Shown here in pieces: positions 10,158 through 22,008 of a stretch of DNA of 64,000 nucleotides (position 1 is the stretch's first letter; each line of letters starts with the position of its first letter). The stretch comes from Mycobacterium sp. (GTDB taxonomy: Bacteria > Actinomycetota > Actinomycetes > Mycobacteriales > Mycobacteriaceae), in contig NZ_SCRH01000040.1 of the NCBI RefSeq assembly GCF_004298145.1, positions 1 to 64,000 on the forward strand, written 5' to 3'. A model generated the notes under the pieces. It was not told the DNA's origin, ran no database searches, and saw only the letters and a list, made by a program, of their open reading frames with translations. The translations under genes and the position numbers were made by a program.

Positions 10158-11864
10158 TCATTGCACCAGGGCCCAACGGTCCATGTTCCAGCCCACGCCC
10201 CAACGCGTCGGGTTCGTGCTCACCGCGTACATCTTCTTGGACATCAGCAACGTGCGCTGCTGCCGGTACAGGGGCAGGGTGGGCATATCGTCCCACAGTA
10301 TCGGGGCGGTTTCGGCCAGCAGCCTGACTCGCTCGGCGGCATCGGCCGATACCGCCAGCGCCCCGATCGCGCCGTCGACCTGGGGATTCGTGTACCCGGA
10401 CAGGTTGTTTCCGTTGCCGGTGTGCAGGGCATAGGCATCCAGCGCCGAGGAGCCCGTCGAGCCGCTGCCGGTGGCGCCGCCGGTGCTGGCCAGCAACGCG
10501 TCGATCTTTCCGTCCCTGAGCGCCTGCGGGCCCGAAGTGTTCAGGATGACGCCGGAGACGGTGATCCCGGCCGCGGCGCACGATTTGGTGATGACCCCGA
10601 CGTTGACCGCGAGCCGCGCGTTGGGCCCCTGGTAGCCGATCCGCACCGTCAGCGGCGCACCGCCCAGCGCGTTGCGCGCGGCGACCGGATCCGCCTTGCT
10701 GAACGGGCCGGCCTCGGCGGCCCCGTCCGCCGCGGTAACGGCATCATCGCCGGCCGGGTTCAGGCGTGAATTGGCGATCGGCGTCCCCGCGTCGTGGGCC
10801 AGTGCGTCGCGCGGCGTGCACAGCGCGACGGCACGGCGGGCCTTGGGCGCCGAAAGCGGGCCCTGCGGGGCGAAGATCAGCTGCTCGATGCCGTCCGACG
10901 GCGCATCGGTGCGCTCGTAGTTGTCTGGTGTGGCCAGCGTTCCCGACGACCCCGCGGCGACGTCGACCACTTCGACCGTGCGGTTGTTGACGCGGTCCTG
11001 GATGTCGGGTCCCTGCGGCCACACCGTGATCCGCTTGGTGATGGCCTTGGGCCCCCACCACCGGTCATTGGCGACGAGCACCACCGCCCCGCCCTCCAGG
11101 ACGGATCCGATTTTGTAGGGCCCCGACGACGGGAAGCGCTTTTCGAGCACGTCTTTTTGCAGCCCGGGTTTGAGGTCCCACATCGTGTTCCACAGCTTCG
11201 CGATCTGTCGCACCAGCGGTGCGTTGTGGCTGAGCAGCGCCGCGGTCACGTCGACGTTGAGTTGGTCGGCGATGACGTGCGACGGCATCAGCGAGGTCGC
11301 GGTGAACAGCTGGTTGTAGTCGACGACGCCGCGGTCCGGGACGAACGACACCCGGGCCTTCTTTTGCCCGGGCATGCACTCGACATTGGCGATGTCGATA
11401 TAGCCGCCCTGGGTGGCCGCGTTGAATTCGGGGAAGCGGCCGGACTGGGCCGCCCAGGCGAGCACGATGTCGTCACAGGTCAACGGCTTGCCGTCGGAGT
11501 AGACGGCGTTGTCGGCGATCTGGTAGTCCAGCACCAGCGGCGTGCCGCCGACCACCGAAACGGTGCCGAAGTCGCGGTCGGTGACCATTTGCCCGCCCGG
11601 GCCGTGATAGCTGAAACCGGTGAGTGCGCGGGCGAAGGCCTGCGCTCCGGCCGAGGCGGCGCCGACGACGGTGTTGGTGTTGTAGGTGGTCAGCGGCCCG
11701 TCGACCACGTAGTCGATCTCGGAGGCGGCGCTACCGGCGCACGCGGTCAGGGTGAGGCCCGCCACCAGCACCACCGCCAGCCCGGCGCCGATCCACAGCG
11801 TTACGCCCCACCGGTTGGTTAGCACGCCACGATCGGTGCCAGTTCCCCGGTACCTGGTGGCCAT
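10158..11864 (-). CDS. ABC transporter peptide/solute-binding lipoprotein
   Basis: Signal with LTLTACAG lipobox; SBP family 5-like body; syntenic to Rv2585c. Confidence 0.85.
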   Translation of the reverse strand: MATRYRGTGTDRGVLTNRWGVTLWIGAGLAVVLVAGLTLTACAGSAASEIDYVVDGPLTTYNTNTVVGAASAGAQAFARALTGFSYHGPGGQMVTDRDFGTVSVVGGTPLVLDYQIADNAVYSDGKPLTCDDIVLAWAAQSGRFPEFNAATQGGYIDIANVECMPGQKKARVSFVPDRGVVDYNQLFTATSLMPSHVIADQLNVDVTAALLSHNAPLVRQIAKLWNTMWDLKPGLQKDVLEKRFPSSGPYKIGSVLEGGAVVLVANDRWWGPKAITKRITVWPQGPDIQDRVNNRTVEVVDVAAGSSGTLATPDNYERTDAPSDGIEQLIFAPQGPLSAPKARRAVALCTPRDALAHDAGTPIANSRLNPAGDDAVTAADGAAEAGPFSKADPVAARNALGGAPLTVRIGYQGPNARLAVNVGVITKSCAAAGITVSGVILNTSGPQALRDGKIDALLASTGGATGSGSTGSSALDAYALHTGNGNNLSGYTNPQVDGAIGALAVSADAAERVRLLAETAPILWDDMPTLPLYRQQRTLLMSKKMYAVSTNPTRWGVGWNMDRWALVQ

Positions 11865-11869
11865 CCTGT

Positions 11870-13180
11870 CTACCCCCGGCCGACGTTCCGCTTGCCGGTG
11901 GGACGCCGGGTCCCCGTCGGCCGCACGGGACGGGCTCCCGGCGCCGGCTTGCTCGGCACGGGCTTGGACGACTCCGACGGCCTCGACGTCGCGCGCTCGG
12001 CCGCCAATCCGCCGGCGGGCGAGGCGGCTTCCTCAGCGGCGTCGTCCTCGTCGTTCACGTCCGAGGCGTTCTCGGTGCCCGCGCGCGAACCGCCGGCGCG
12101 CCGCCTCATGACGCGGCGGGTGTGGGTGCGCACCAACTCGGTGCGTTCCCGCATGCTGACCAGCAGCGGCGTGGCGAAGAAGATCGAGGAGTAGGTGCCG
12201 ACGATGATGCCGATCAGCTGCACCAACGCAAGGTCCTTCAGGGTGCCGACACCCAGCAGCCACACCGCCACCACCATCAGGGCCAGCACCGGCAGCACAC
12301 CGATCAGGCTGGTGTTGATGGACCGCATGAACGTCTGGTTGACCGCCAGATTGGCCTGTTCGGCGAAGGTGCGCCGGGTGGTGTGCTGGAAGCCGTGGGT
12401 GTTCTCCTCGACCTTGTCGAACACGATGACGGTGTCGTAGAGGGAGAAGCCGAGGATCGTCAGCAAGCCGATGACGGTGGCCGGGGTGACCTCGAAACCC
12501 ACCAGCGAATACACGCCGGCCGTGACCGCCAGGTCGAAGAACATCGCCGCGATCGCGGCCAGCGTCATGTACCGCTCGTAGCGGACCGTGATGTACACGC
12601 CGACCAGCACCAGGAACACCACCAGGGCGATCAGCGCCTTCGTGGTGATCTGGTCACCCCACGTCTCGGAGACCGCCGAATCGCTGATGGCCTGCTTGTT
12701 GGGTTTGCCGTCGGGGCCTTGGGGTCCGAACGCGTCGAACAACGCGTTGCGCAGCTTGTCCGTCTGGTCGTTGGACAGCGTCTCGGAGCGAATCTGCACG
12801 GTCGCCGCGGCGCCACTGCCGACGACGACCACCGATTCCGGATCGTTGCCGATGGTCTTGCGGAACACGTCTTGGACTTCGGAGGTGTGCACCGTGCCGT
12901 TCGCCCCGGTGGCAGGCATCGACAGCGTGGTGCCCCCGTTGAAGTCGATGCCGAAGCTGAAGCCGCGCAGCACGATGGACAGCATCACGACCGCGACGAT
13001 CGCGCCGCTGATGCCGAACCACAATCGGCGCCGTCCGACCACCTCGAACGCGCCGGTGCCGGTGTAGAGGCGCGACAGGAAGCTATGGTGCGGCGCCCCG
13101 GTTGCACCGGCGCCGTCAGTTAATTCTGTTGTGCCCTTGGATGTTTCGGTGATTTCGGTCGCGTCTTTGGAGGCCATCAC
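11870..13180 (-). CDS. secF: Protein translocase subunit SecF
   Basis: RRLWFGISG..., GIDFNGGTTL, TILGFSLYDTVIVFDKVEEN. Confidence 0.95.
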   Translation of the reverse strand: MMASKDATEITETSKGTTELTDGAGATGAPHHSFLSRLYTGTGAFEVVGRRRLWFGISGAIVAVVMLSIVLRGFSFGIDFNGGTTLSMPATGANGTVHTSEVQDVFRKTIGNDPESVVVVGSGAAATVQIRSETLSNDQTDKLRNALFDAFGPQGPDGKPNKQAISDSAVSETWGDQITTKALIALVVFLVLVGVYITVRYERYMTLAAIAAMFFDLAVTAGVYSLVGFEVTPATVIGLLTILGFSLYDTVIVFDKVEENTHGFQHTTRRTFAEQANLAVNQTFMRSINTSLIGVLPVLALMVVAVWLLGVGTLKDLALVQLIGIIVGTYSSIFFATPLLVSMRERTELVRTHTRRVMRRRAGGSRAGTENASDVNDEDDAAEEAASPAGGLAAERATSRPSESSKPVPSKPAPGARPVRPTGTRRPTGKRNVGRG

Positions 13181-13181
13181 G

Positions 13182-15002
13182 CTATCCCCGTCCCGTTCTA
13201 ACCTGCGACGAAGCCCGGCGTTCGCGGGCGACCTGCTGTATCGCGCCCAGGCCGTTGTACGCGGGTTTCGCCAGCGTCAGTGACTTGGAGGCCAGATAGA
13301 CCAGCGGCCACGTCACCAGGAACACCACCACCAGGTCAAGGATCGTGGTGAGGCCCAACGTGAATGCGAAGCCCTTCACCTGGCCGATGGCCAGGAAGTA
13401 CAGCACCGCGGCGGCCAGGAAGGTGACCGCGTTACCCGAGACGATCGTCTTACGCGCCCGCACCCAGCCTCGCGGCACCGCCGACCGGAACGAACGCCCT
13501 TCCCGGATCTCGTCTTTAATGCGCTCGAAGAAGACCACGAACGAGTCGGCGGTGGTGCCGATACCGATGATCAGACCCGCGATGCCGGCCAGGTCGAGGG
13601 TGTAGTTGATATACCTGCCCAGAAGCACCAGGAGCGCGAAAACCACCACGCCGGAAGCCGCTAACGACAGTGCGGTGAGCAACCCCAGCACGCGGTAGTA
13701 CAGCAAGGAATACACCAGCACCAGGATCAGGCCGATCGCACCGGCGATCAGCCCGGCGCGCAACGAGGTCAATCCCAGTGTGGCCGAGACGGTTTGGGCT
13801 TCCGACGATTGGAAGGACAGCGGCAACGACCCGTATTTGAGGACGTTGGCCAGTTGACGCGCGCTGGAAGCGGTGAACGGCGGGTCGCCGCCGCTGATCT
13901 GGGTGCGGCCGCCGGGGATGGCTTCTTGGATCATCGGGGCGCTGACGACCTGCGAGTCCAGCGCGAAGGCGGTCTGGGTGCCGATGTGGGCGGCCGTGAA
14001 ATCCGCCCACGTGTTCGCCGCCGCCTGCTTGAACTGAAGGTCGACGACGTAGCCGATGCCACGCTGGTTCATGCTCGAGGTGGCGTTCTCGATCTGGTCA
14101 CCGCTGATGATCGACGGCCCCAGCAGATAGGCCACCTTGTGGTCGGTCGAGCAGGTGATCAACGGCTGGGTGGGGTCGTCGTTGCCGGCCAGGATGTCTT
14201 CTTTGTCGCAGCGCGTCGCCTGGAACTGCAACGCGAGGAATTGAATGCCCTGCCGGGCGCTTTGCCGCCACTTCTTCTCATCGGCGATGCGCTCGGCGAG
14301 GTCCTTGCGCGGGTCCGGCGAGGCGGGCTGCTCGGCGGGCGGCGCCTCCCCGGCCGGAGCGCCGGGCGCGGGGGCCGGCGCGGGGGCGGGCGGCGCGGGA
14401 CTGGGCGCCGGTGGCGGGTCCTGCGGGTAGGGCCGCGGCTGGGCGCCGGGCTTGGCGCCCGGCGCGGGCTGGCCGGCCGGTGGCGGTGCCGGTTGACCCG
14501 GCGCGGGTTGCGCGGGTGCCGGTTGACCCGGCGCGGGTTGCGCGGGTGCCGGTTGGCCGGGCGCGGGTGCCGGTTGGCCGGGGGCGGGCTGGCGCGGCGC
14601 GGCCTTGGGCTCGGCGCTTTGCGCCGGCATCGAGTTGAGCACCGGACGGATGTAGAGCCGGGCGGTCTGGCCCAGGTTGCGGGCCTCGTTACCGTCGGTT
14701 CCCGGGACGGTGATGATCAGGTTGTCGCCGTCGACCACGACCTCCGACCCGGAGACGCCAAGTCCGTTGACCCGGGCGCCGATGATCTGCTGCGCCTGCG
14801 CCAACGCCTCACGACTGGGACGCGAACCGTCCGGGGTGCGCGCGGTCAACGTGACGCGGGTGCCGCCCTGAAGATCGATCCCCAGCTTGGGTTCGGCCTT
14901 CTTGTCCCCGGTGAGAAACACCAGCAGGTAGACGCCGACGAGCAATAACAAGAAGACCGACAGGTAGCGGGCAGGGTGCACCGGCGCCGAAGACGATGCC
15001 AC
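13182..15002 (-). CDS. secD: Protein translocase subunit SecD
   Basis: [38 protein letters not shown]; Pro/Ala-rich insertion in periplasmic domain. Confidence 0.95.
   Translation of the reverse strand: MASSSAPVHPARYLSVFLLLLVGVYLLVFLTGDKKAEPKLGIDLQGGTRVTLTARTPDGSRPSREALAQAQQIIGARVNGLGVSGSEVVVDGDNLIITVPGTDGNEARNLGQTARLYIRPVLNSMPAQSAEPKAAPRQPAPGQPAPAPGQPAPAQPAPGQPAPAQPAPGQPAPPPAGQPAPGAKPGAQPRPYPQDPPPAPSPAPPAPAPAPAPGAPAGEAPPAEQPASPDPRKDLAERIADEKKWRQSARQGIQFLALQFQATRCDKEDILAGNDDPTQPLITCSTDHKVAYLLGPSIISGDQIENATSSMNQRGIGYVVDLQFKQAAANTWADFTAAHIGTQTAFALDSQVVSAPMIQEAIPGGRTQISGGDPPFTASSARQLANVLKYGSLPLSFQSSEAQTVSATLGLTSLRAGLIAGAIGLILVLVYSLLYYRVLGLLTALSLAASGVVVFALLVLLGRYINYTLDLAGIAGLIIGIGTTADSFVVFFERIKDEIREGRSFRSAVPRGWVRARKTIVSGNAVTFLAAAVLYFLAIGQVKGFAFTLGLTTILDLVVVFLVTWPLVYLASKSLTLAKPAYNGLGAIQQVARERRASSQVRTGRG
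14486..14590. repeat. 30-bp tandem repeat encoding the SecD Pro-Ala-Gly-Gln tract
   Basis: Two identical 30-bp units at 14486 and 14516 (gtgccggttgacccggcgcgggttgcgcgg) followed by degenerate units. Confidence 0.8.
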
Positions 15003-15113
15003 GTTCCTTCTATCTCCTCGAGAATCGGTTACTTACCCCGGACAGAGCCTAGAAAAGCCTACGTGGCCCTGAGGAGCCCATCACGCAAGCGGCCCTCCCC
15101 GGAGTATTTCGGG

Positions 15114-15494
15114 TCAGGAATCCTTGGTGACCGAGCCCTCGTCGGCGGAGTCGTTCCCGTCGACCAGGTCTTCGTCGTCGTCGGGCAGGATCCGGTCCCG
15201 GATTGCCAACTTCATCCAGGTGGTCACCACGCCGGGCGCGATCTCCAGGTCGACGGTGTCGTCGGTGATCTCGACGATGGTGGCCTGCAGGCCCGACGTG
15301 GTGTTCACCCGGTCGCCCGGACTCAACGACTCGTGCAGGTCGATGGTGGCCTGCATCGCGCGCCGCTGGCGCCGCGATGCGAAATACATGAACCCGCCCA
15401 TGATGAGCAGGAACGGCAGGAACAGGATCAAACTCTCCATGGGCGCGCTGTCTTTCTTCGTGATTTTCGGGGGGTGGGTGCCGGTCCGACTCAA
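15114..15494 (-). CDS. yajC: Preprotein translocase subunit YajC
   Basis: Single N-terminal TM, LSPGDRVNTTSGLQATIVEI. Confidence 0.9.
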   Translation of the reverse strand: MSRTGTHPPKITKKDSAPMESLILFLPFLLIMGGFMYFASRRQRRAMQATIDLHESLSPGDRVNTTSGLQATIVEITDDTVDLEIAPGVVTTWMKLAIRDRILPDDDEDLVDGNDSADEGSVTKDS

Positions 15495-15644
15495 GCGTCG
15501 CGCACCTCGTCATGGTCCAGTGTGCCCGTTCAGTCTCGCAGGCCGCGGCCCGTCACCGACGGCCGCGGTGCAACCGGTGCCCGCCGGCGGCAAGCTCGAT
15601 AGGCTTTCAAGGCGACGCGACGCACGCGCCGCGGGGAGGAGCAA

Positions 15645-16988
15645 GTGGTGGCCAGCCTCAAGCAGACTCGCCAACTGGTCACCGAGATCCCCGGTCCGGC
15701 GTCGCTGGAACTGAGCAAACGCCGGGCGGCGGCGGTGTCGCACGCGGTGAACGTCTCGGTCCCGGTCTTCGTGGCCCGCGCCGGCGGCGGCATCATCGAG
15801 GACGTCGACGGCAACCGGCTCATCGACCTCGGTTCCGGCATCGCGGTGACGACCATCGGCAACTCCGCGCCCCGGGTGGTCGACGCGGTGCGCGCGCAGG
15901 TAGCCGCGTTCACCCACACCTGCTTCATGGTGACGCCGTATGAGTCGTATGTCGCCGTCGCCGAAACGCTCAACCGGATCACCCCGGGTTCCGGTGAGAA
16001 ACGCTCGGTGCTGTTCAATTCCGGCGCCGAGGCCGTCGAGAACGCGGTCAAGGTCGCGCGCTCATACACGCGCAAGCCCGCCGTGGTGGCGTTCAACCAC
16101 GCCTACCACGGCCGCACCAACCTGACGATGGCGCTGACCGCGAAGTCCATGCCCTACAAGGCCGGCTTCGGCCCGTTCGCGCCGGAGGTCTACCGGGCGC
16201 CGCTGTCCTATCCCTATCGGGACGGACTGATCGACAAGGAACTGGCCACCGACGGGGAAAAGGCCGCCGCCCGGGCCATCAAGGTCATCGACAGCCAGGT
16301 CGGCGCCGACAACCTGGCCGCGCTCGTCATCGAGCCGATCCAGGGCGAAGGCGGATTCATCGTCCCGGCCGAGGGGTTCCTGCCCGCCCTGCTGGACTGG
16401 TGCCGCAACAACGACGTGGTGTTCATCGCCGACGAGGTGCAAACCGGTTTCGCGCGTTCGGGCGCCATGTTCGCCTGTGAACACGAGGGCATCGAACCCG
16501 ACCTCATCTGCACCGCCAAGGCCATCGCCGACGGGCTGCCCCTGTCGGCGGTCACCGGCCGGGCCCAAATCATGGATGCACCGCAGGTCGGCGGTCTGGG
16601 CGGCACCTTCGGCGGAAACCCACTGGCGTGCGCGGCGGCGTTGGCCACCATCGAGACAATCGAGAGCGACGGGCTGGTCGAACGCGCCCGGCAGCTGGAA
16701 CGTCTGATCACCGAACCGCTGCTGCGGCTGCAGGCCGGCGACGACCGGATCGGCGACGTGCGCGGCCGGGGCGCCATGATCGCCATCGAGTTGGTGAAGT
16801 CGGGGACCGCCGAGCCGGATAAAGAACTGACCCAGAAGCTGTCCGTCGCGGCCCAGGCGGCCGGCGTCATCGTCTTGACCTGCGGCATGTTCGGCAACAT
16901 CGTCCGGTTGCTGCCGCCGCTGACCATCAGCGACGAGCTGTTGACCGAAGGCCTCGACATCGTGAGCGGGCTGTTGCGCGACCTGTAA
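15645..16988 (+). CDS. gabT: 4-aminobutyrate aminotransferase
   Basis: Class III aminotransferase motifs: GAEAVENAVKVAR, AFNHAYHGRTN, IADEVQTGFARSG, GGTFGGNPLACAAA. Confidence 0.95.
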   Translation: MVASLKQTRQLVTEIPGPASLELSKRRAAAVSHAVNVSVPVFVARAGGGIIEDVDGNRLIDLGSGIAVTTIGNSAPRVVDAVRAQVAAFTHTCFMVTPYESYVAVAETLNRITPGSGEKRSVLFNSGAEAVENAVKVARSYTRKPAVVAFNHAYHGRTNLTMALTAKSMPYKAGFGPFAPEVYRAPLSYPYRDGLIDKELATDGEKAAARAIKVIDSQVGADNLAALVIEPIQGEGGFIVPAEGFLPALLDWCRNNDVVFIADEVQTGFARSGAMFACEHEGIEPDLICTAKAIADGLPLSAVTGRAQIMDAPQVGGLGGTFGGNPLACAAALATIETIESDGLVERARQLERLITEPLLRLQAGDDRIGDVRGRGAMIAIELVKSGTAEPDKELTQKLSVAAQAAGVIVLTCGMFGNIVRLLPPLTISDELLTEGLDIVSGLLRDL

Positions 16989-17128
16989 AACCAGGGCCCC
17001 GTGGGCAATCTCACACGCACGCCAAATGCGGTATCGTGGTGGAATACCGTTACTTTAGCTAACGTTCTATCTGTCAGCGCGGACAGCGCATAGTGACTCG
17101 CTAACTTTCATTCGCAAGGGATCTGTTT

Positions 17129-20100
17129 ATGTCGACTGCCATTCATGACGAACGCCTCGACCGTCGCGTCGAGGAACTCGTCGCCGGCGACCCCCAGTTC
17201 GCCGCCGCCCAACCGGACCCGGCGATCACCGCCGCCCTCGAACAGCCCGGGCTGCGACTGCCGCAGATCGTCCGGACCGTGCTCGACGGCTACGCGGGCC
17301 GACCCGCATTGGCCCAGCGCGTGGTGGAGTTCGTCACGGACGCAAAGACCGGGCGCACCTCGGCCGAGCTGCTCCCCCGCTTCGAGACCATCACCTACGG
17401 TGAACTCGGCGAACGGGTTTCGGCCCTCGGCCGTGCCTGGGCCAGCGACTCGGTGAGCCGCGGCGGCCGGGTCTGCGTCCTGGGCTTCAACAGCGTCGAC
17501 TACGCCACCATCGACGTGGCGCTGGGCACGATCGGCGCGGTCTCGGTACCGCTGCAGACCAGCGCCGCGATCGCATCGCTGCAGCCGATCGTGACCGAAA
17601 CCGAGCCCAGCCTGGTCGCGTCCAGCGTGCACCAGTTGCCCGACGCCGTGGAGCTGATCCGCAGCGGCGACCACGTGCCCGCCAAGCTCGTCGTGTTCGA
17701 CTACCACCCCCAAGTCGACGACCAGCGCGAGGCCGTACAAAGCGCCGTCGCGCGGCTGGCCGACCTCGGCGTCGTGGTCGAAACACTGGCCGACGTGCTG
17801 CAGCGCGGCAAGGGCCTGCCGGCCGTCGCGGAGCAGGAAAGCGACGAGGACTCGCTGGCCCTGCTGATCTACACGTCCGGCAGCACCGGCGCACCCAAGG
17901 GTGCGATGTACCCGCAGAGCAACGTCGGCAAGATGTGGCGCCGCGGCAGCAAGAACTGGTTCGGGGAAAGCGCCGCGTCGATCACCCTCAACTTCATGCC
18001 GATGAGCCACGTCATGGGACGCGGGATCCTCTACGGCACGCTGGGCAACGGCGGCACCGCCTACTTCGCGGCGCGCAGCGACCTGTCGACCCTGCTCGAG
18101 GACCTCGAGTTGGTGCGTCCCACCGAGCTGAACTTCGTCCCGCGTATCTGGGAGACGCTGTACGGCGAATTCCAGCGCCAGGTCGCGCATCGGCTGTCCG
18201 AGGGTGTTGACCACGCAGGCCGCGCGGCCATCGAGGAGGACGTGCTGGCCGAACAGCGCCAGTACCTGCTGGGCGGTCGGTTCATCTTCGCCATGACGGG
18301 CTCGGCGCCCACCTCACCGGAATTGAAGGCCTGGGCCGAGTCGCTGCTCGAGATGCACTTGATGGACGGCTACGGCTCCACCGAGGCCGGAATGGTGTTG
18401 TTCGACGGGGAAATTCAGCGTCCGCCGGTCATCGATTACAAACTGGTCGACGTTCCGGACCTGGGCTACTTCAGCACCGACCGGCCGCATCCGCGCGGCG
18501 AACTTCTGCTGCGGACCGAGAACATGTTCCCCGGCTACTACAAGCGTGCCGAGACCACCGCGAACGTCTTCGACGACGACGGCTACTACCGGACCGGCGA
18601 CGTGTTCGCCGAGATCGCCGCGGAGCGGCTGGTGTACGTCGACCGCCGCAACAACGTGCTCAAGCTCGCGCAGGGCGAGTTCGTCACCCTGGCGAAGCTG
18701 GAGGCGGTGTTCGACAACAGCCCGCTGATACGCCAGATCTACGTCTACGGCAACAGCTCGCAGCCCTACCTGCTGGCGGTCGTGGTGCCGACCGAAGAAG
18801 CCTTGGCGGCCAATGACATTGATTCGCTCAAGCCCGGGATCGCCGACTCCTTGCAGAAGGTCGCGAAGGAGACCGGACTGCAGTCCTACGAGGTGCCGCG
18901 TGACTTCATCATCGAGACCACCCCGTTCACTCTGGAAAACGGTCTGCTGACCGGGATTCGCAAGCTGGCGTGGCCGAAGCTGAAGCAGCACTATGGAGAA
19001 CGGCTCGAGCAGATCTACACCGACCTGGCCGCCGGACAGGCCAACGAGCTGGCCGAACTGCGCCGCAGCGGCGCCGAAGCGCCGGTGCTGCAGACCGTGG
19101 GCCGGGCCGCGGCCGCCACGCTGGGCACCGCGACCGCCGACCTGTCCCCCGATGCCCACTTCACCGACCTGGGTGGAGATTCGTTGTCGGCGTTGACATT
19201 CGGCAGCCTGTTGCGCGAGATCTTCGACATCGACGTGCCGGTCGGCGTCATCGTCAGCCCGGCCAACGACCTGGCGGCCATCGCCAGCTACATCGAGGCG
19301 GAGCGGCAGGGCAGCAAGCGGCCCAGTTTCGCGTCGGTGCACGGCCGGGATGCCGTCACGGTGCGGGCCGGTGACCTCACGCTGGACAAGTTCCTCGACG
19401 AGGCGACCCTGGCCGCCGCGCCGAGCCTGCCCAAGCCGGCCACCGAGGTGCGCACGGTGCTGTTGACCGGCGCGACCGGATTTTTGGGCCGCTACCTGGC
19501 GCTGGATTGGCTCGAGCGGATGGACATGGTGGACGGCAAGGTCATCGCGCTGGTGCGGGCCCGCACGGATGAAGAGGCGCGCACCCGGCTCGACAAGACC
19601 TTCGACAGCGGCGACCCCAAACTGCTCGCCCACTACCAGCGGCTGGCCGCCGACCACCTGGAGGTCATCGCGGGCGACAAGGGTGAGGCCGGCCTCGGCC
19701 TGGACCAGCAGACCTGGCAGCGGCTGGCCGACACGGTCGACGTCATCGTCGACCCCGCCGCACTGGTCAACCACGTGCTGCCGTACAGCGAGCTGTTCGG
19801 GCCCAACGCCCTGGGCACCGCGGAGCTGATCCGGATCGCGCTGACGTCGAAGCAGAAGCCGTACACGTACGTGTCGACGATCGGCGTCGGTGACCAGATC
19901 CAGCCGGGCGAGTTCGTCGAGGACGCCGACATCCGGACGATCAGCGCCACCCGCGAGGTCAACGACAACTACGCCAACGGCTACGGCAACAGCAAGTGGG
20001 CCGGCGAGGTGTTGCTGCGCGAGGCGCACGACCTGTGCGGGCTGCCCGTCACGGTGTTCCGCTGCGACATGATCCTGGCCGACACCAGCTATGCGGGACA

Positions 20101-20650
20101 GCTCAACCTGCCGGACATGTTCACCCGGTTGATGCTGAGCCTGGTCGCCACCGGCATCGCGCCCGGTTCGTTCTACGAGCTGGACACCGACGGCAACCGG
20201 CAGCGGTCGCACTATGACGGCCTGCCGGTCGAGTTCATCGCAGCGGCGATCTCGACGCTGGGGACGGAGATCCTGGACAGCGACACCGGCTTTCAGACGT
20301 ACCACGTGATGAACCCGTACGACGACGGCATCGGCCTGGACGAGTACATCGATTGGCTGGTCGAGGCCGGGTATTCGATCGAGCGCATCGCCGATTACTC
20401 CGAGTGGCTGCAGCGGTTCGAGACGTCGCTGCGGGCCCTGCCGGATCGGCAGCGTCAGTACTCGCTGCTGCCCCTGCTGCACAACTACCAGACGCCGGAG
20501 AAGCCGATCAACGGGTCGATGGCACCCACCGACGTGTTCCGTGCGGCGGTGCAGGAAGCGAAAATCGGTCCCGACAAAGACATCCCGCATGTGTCGGCGC
20601 CGGTCATCGTCAAGTACATCACCGACCTGGAATCGCTCGGACTGCTCTGA
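17129..20650 (+). CDS. car: Carboxylic acid reductase (A-PCP-R), FadD9-like
   Basis: 1173 aa; adenylation [16 protein letters not shown], carrier [13 protein letters not shown], reductase [13 protein letters not shown]. Confidence 0.96.
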   Translation: MSTAIHDERLDRRVEELVAGDPQFAAAQPDPAITAALEQPGLRLPQIVRTVLDGYAGRPALAQRVVEFVTDAKTGRTSAELLPRFETITYGELGERVSALGRAWASDSVSRGGRVCVLGFNSVDYATIDVALGTIGAVSVPLQTSAAIASLQPIVTETEPSLVASSVHQLPDAVELIRSGDHVPAKLVVFDYHPQVDDQREAVQSAVARLADLGVVVETLADVLQRGKGLPAVAEQESDEDSLALLIYTSGSTGAPKGAMYPQSNVGKMWRRGSKNWFGESAASITLNFMPMSHVMGRGILYGTLGNGGTAYFAARSDLSTLLEDLELVRPTELNFVPRIWETLYGEFQRQVAHRLSEGVDHAGRAAIEEDVLAEQRQYLLGGRFIFAMTGSAPTSPELKAWAESLLEMHLMDGYGSTEAGMVLFDGEIQRPPVIDYKLVDVPDLGYFSTDRPHPRGELLLRTENMFPGYYKRAETTANVFDDDGYYRTGDVFAEIAAERLVYVDRRNNVLKLAQGEFVTLAKLEAVFDNSPLIRQIYVYGNSSQPYLLAVVVPTEEALAANDIDSLKPGIADSLQKVAKETGLQSYEVPRDFIIETTPFTLENGLLTGIRKLAWPKLKQHYGERLEQIYTDLAAGQANELAELRRSGAEAPVLQTVGRAAAATLGTATADLSPDAHFTDLGGDSLSALTFGSLLREIFDIDVPVGVIVSPANDLAAIASYIEAERQGSKRPSFASVHGRDAVTVRAGDLTLDKFLDEATLAAAPSLPKPATEVRTVLLTGATGFLGRYLALDWLERMDMVDGKVIALVRARTDEEARTRLDKTFDSGDPKLLAHYQRLAADHLEVIAGDKGEAGLGLDQQTWQRLADTVDVIVDPAALVNHVLPYSELFGPNALGTAELIRIALTSKQKPYTYVSTIGVGDQIQPGEFVEDADIRTISATREVNDNYANGYGNSKWAGEVLLREAHDLCGLPVTVFRCDMILADTSYAGQLNLPDMFTRLMLSLVATGIAPGSFYELDTDGNRQRSHYDGLPVEFIAAAISTLGTEILDSDTGFQTYHVMNPYDDGIGLDEYIDWLVEAGYSIERIADYSEWLQRFETSLRALPDRQRQYSLLPLLHNYQTPEKPINGSMAPTDVFRAAVQEAKIGPDKDIPHVSAPVIVKYITDLESLGLL

Positions 20651-20665
20651 AGTTAGCTAAACAGC

Positions 20666-20698
20666 AAGTCGCCCAGCCCTTTTGGGGCTGGGCGACTT
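20666..20698 (+). terminator. Intrinsic-type terminator hairpin downstream of car
   Basis: Perfect 14-bp stem AAGTCGCCCAGCCC / GGGCTGGGCGACTT with 5-nt loop; weak U-tract. Confidence 0.85.
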
Positions 20699-20714
20699 GG
20701 TTTCGGTGGGCTGA

Positions 20715-21407
20715 CTACTGCTGCGGGTGCGGCCAACGCAGGTACGCGGCGTTGCCCCCTGCCCCCGCGCCGGCGCGCTGGCGGCGCCATCCCCGCTTTG
20801 GTTCGGGGTCGGACGACGTGCGCGGCTTGGTCAGCGCACCCGAGGAGACCTCGGCCGGCTGCTCGTAGACCGAATCCCGATACGGCTCAGCGGTCGATGC
20901 ACCTGCGGCCGCCAGCTCCGACGGGTGCACGTCGCGTGCCAGGCGCACGGCGGTACGTGCTAACACGACGCCACCCACGAAGATGATCAGCGCGCCCAGG
21001 CCCGAGAAATAGGTGACCTCGAGCACCGCGCGCTTGCGGTCGGTTGCGGCGATCGGGTCGCCGGCGGAGCCGATTCCCAGTAGCGGGGCGATCTGACCGC
21101 CCACGACGAACCAGGCGCCGGCCAGCACGGCCAGCCAGCCGCCCAGCATCGCGGCGACACGGTTGCCCGCAACGATCAGCAGTAAGCCGCCTATCGCGGC
21201 GGCCGCTCCCGGCGCGACTTCCAGCCAGCCCCGGGCCGAGCTCCATGCCCAGTTCCGGTCCGGTGTGTAGGCGAAGTTGAAGTGTGGACCGACAAACGGT
21301 ATTAACGCCCCCCAAGCTCCCAGAATGACCAGGAGCAATCCGCTGACCGCGCCTCGCGACCGCGGCATGCTCAGCCCGCGGGTTTGGCCGTCTTCTGCGT
21401 ATTTCAT
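20715..21407 (-). CDS. Conserved multi-TM membrane protein (paralog of 22009..22722)
   Basis: MPRSRGAVSGLLLVILGAWGALIPFVGP...ARGWLEVAPGAAAAIGGLLLIVAGNR; shared with downstream paralog. Confidence 0.75.
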   Translation of the reverse strand: MKYAEDGQTRGLSMPRSRGAVSGLLLVILGAWGALIPFVGPHFNFAYTPDRNWAWSSARGWLEVAPGAAAAIGGLLLIVAGNRVAAMLGGWLAVLAGAWFVVGGQIAPLLGIGSAGDPIAATDRKRAVLEVTYFSGLGALIIFVGGVVLARTAVRLARDVHPSELAAAGASTAEPYRDSVYEQPAEVSSGALTKPRTSSDPEPKRGWRRQRAGAGAGGNAAYLRWPHPQQ

Positions 21408-21535
21408 GACATCCCCTCGTTGAATACCGGGCCTGTTTCCGGCTCGAGATGGGTACCCGGCAGCTTCAACTAGTAACCCATGCGGCAGCTCAAAGCCACC
21501 GCTAGTCGTGGCCATTGGGTCTGGTGAGGCTGGTG

Positions 21536-21922
21536 TTACTGCTGAAGGCCGAGCACCAGCAACACAATCGCCATCGCCGGCAAGGTGCCCTGCGTCAGCG
21601 CGGCCCGCGCCTTATCGGGTGCAGACACCAGCAACACCACCGCCGCGGCGGCCATCGATCCGATGCCGGCGAAAACGAGTGCCGCGCCAACGCCCCTGTG
21701 CCCCAAAGAAATCGCGGTAATGCCGATGCCGGTGACCACGGCGAGGAACAAATTGTAAAAGCCTTGGTTGAAGGCCAGCAGCTTGGTGGTCTCGGCTTCC
21801 TCGGCGGTGGTTGCGAACGTGGCGCGGGTGCGCGGCGAGGTCCAGGTCAACGATTCCATCACGAAGATGCAGACATGCAGTAACGCCGCCAGCGCGGCGA
21901 ACACCAGAGCGGTCGTGATCAT
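21536..21922 (-). CDS. DUF1304 membrane protein
   Basis: HVCIFVMESLTWTSPRTRATF...NQGFYNLFLAVVTGIG pattern of DUF1304. Confidence 0.85.
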   Translation of the reverse strand: MITTALVFAALAALLHVCIFVMESLTWTSPRTRATFATTAEEAETTKLLAFNQGFYNLFLAVVTGIGITAISLGHRGVGAALVFAGIGSMAAAAVVLLVSAPDKARAALTQGTLPAMAIVLLVLGLQQ

Positions 21923-22008
21923 CGCGTCCTCCTCGCCAGTCGAGGCGGGCGGGAAACGGCACCGGCGGCCGAGGCTGCCGGTGCCGTTTCGCGTTGCCGG
22001 TTGCCGTC

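Noticed and set aside
8097-10769. 890-aa plus-strand ORF across relA/apt
   Set aside because: Antisense to two well-supported genes; low-complexity H/R/G/Q composition typical of GC-rich mirror frames.
18314-20590. 758-aa minus-strand ORF inside car
   Set aside because: Fully antisense to a canonical carboxylic acid reductase; no recognisable domain.
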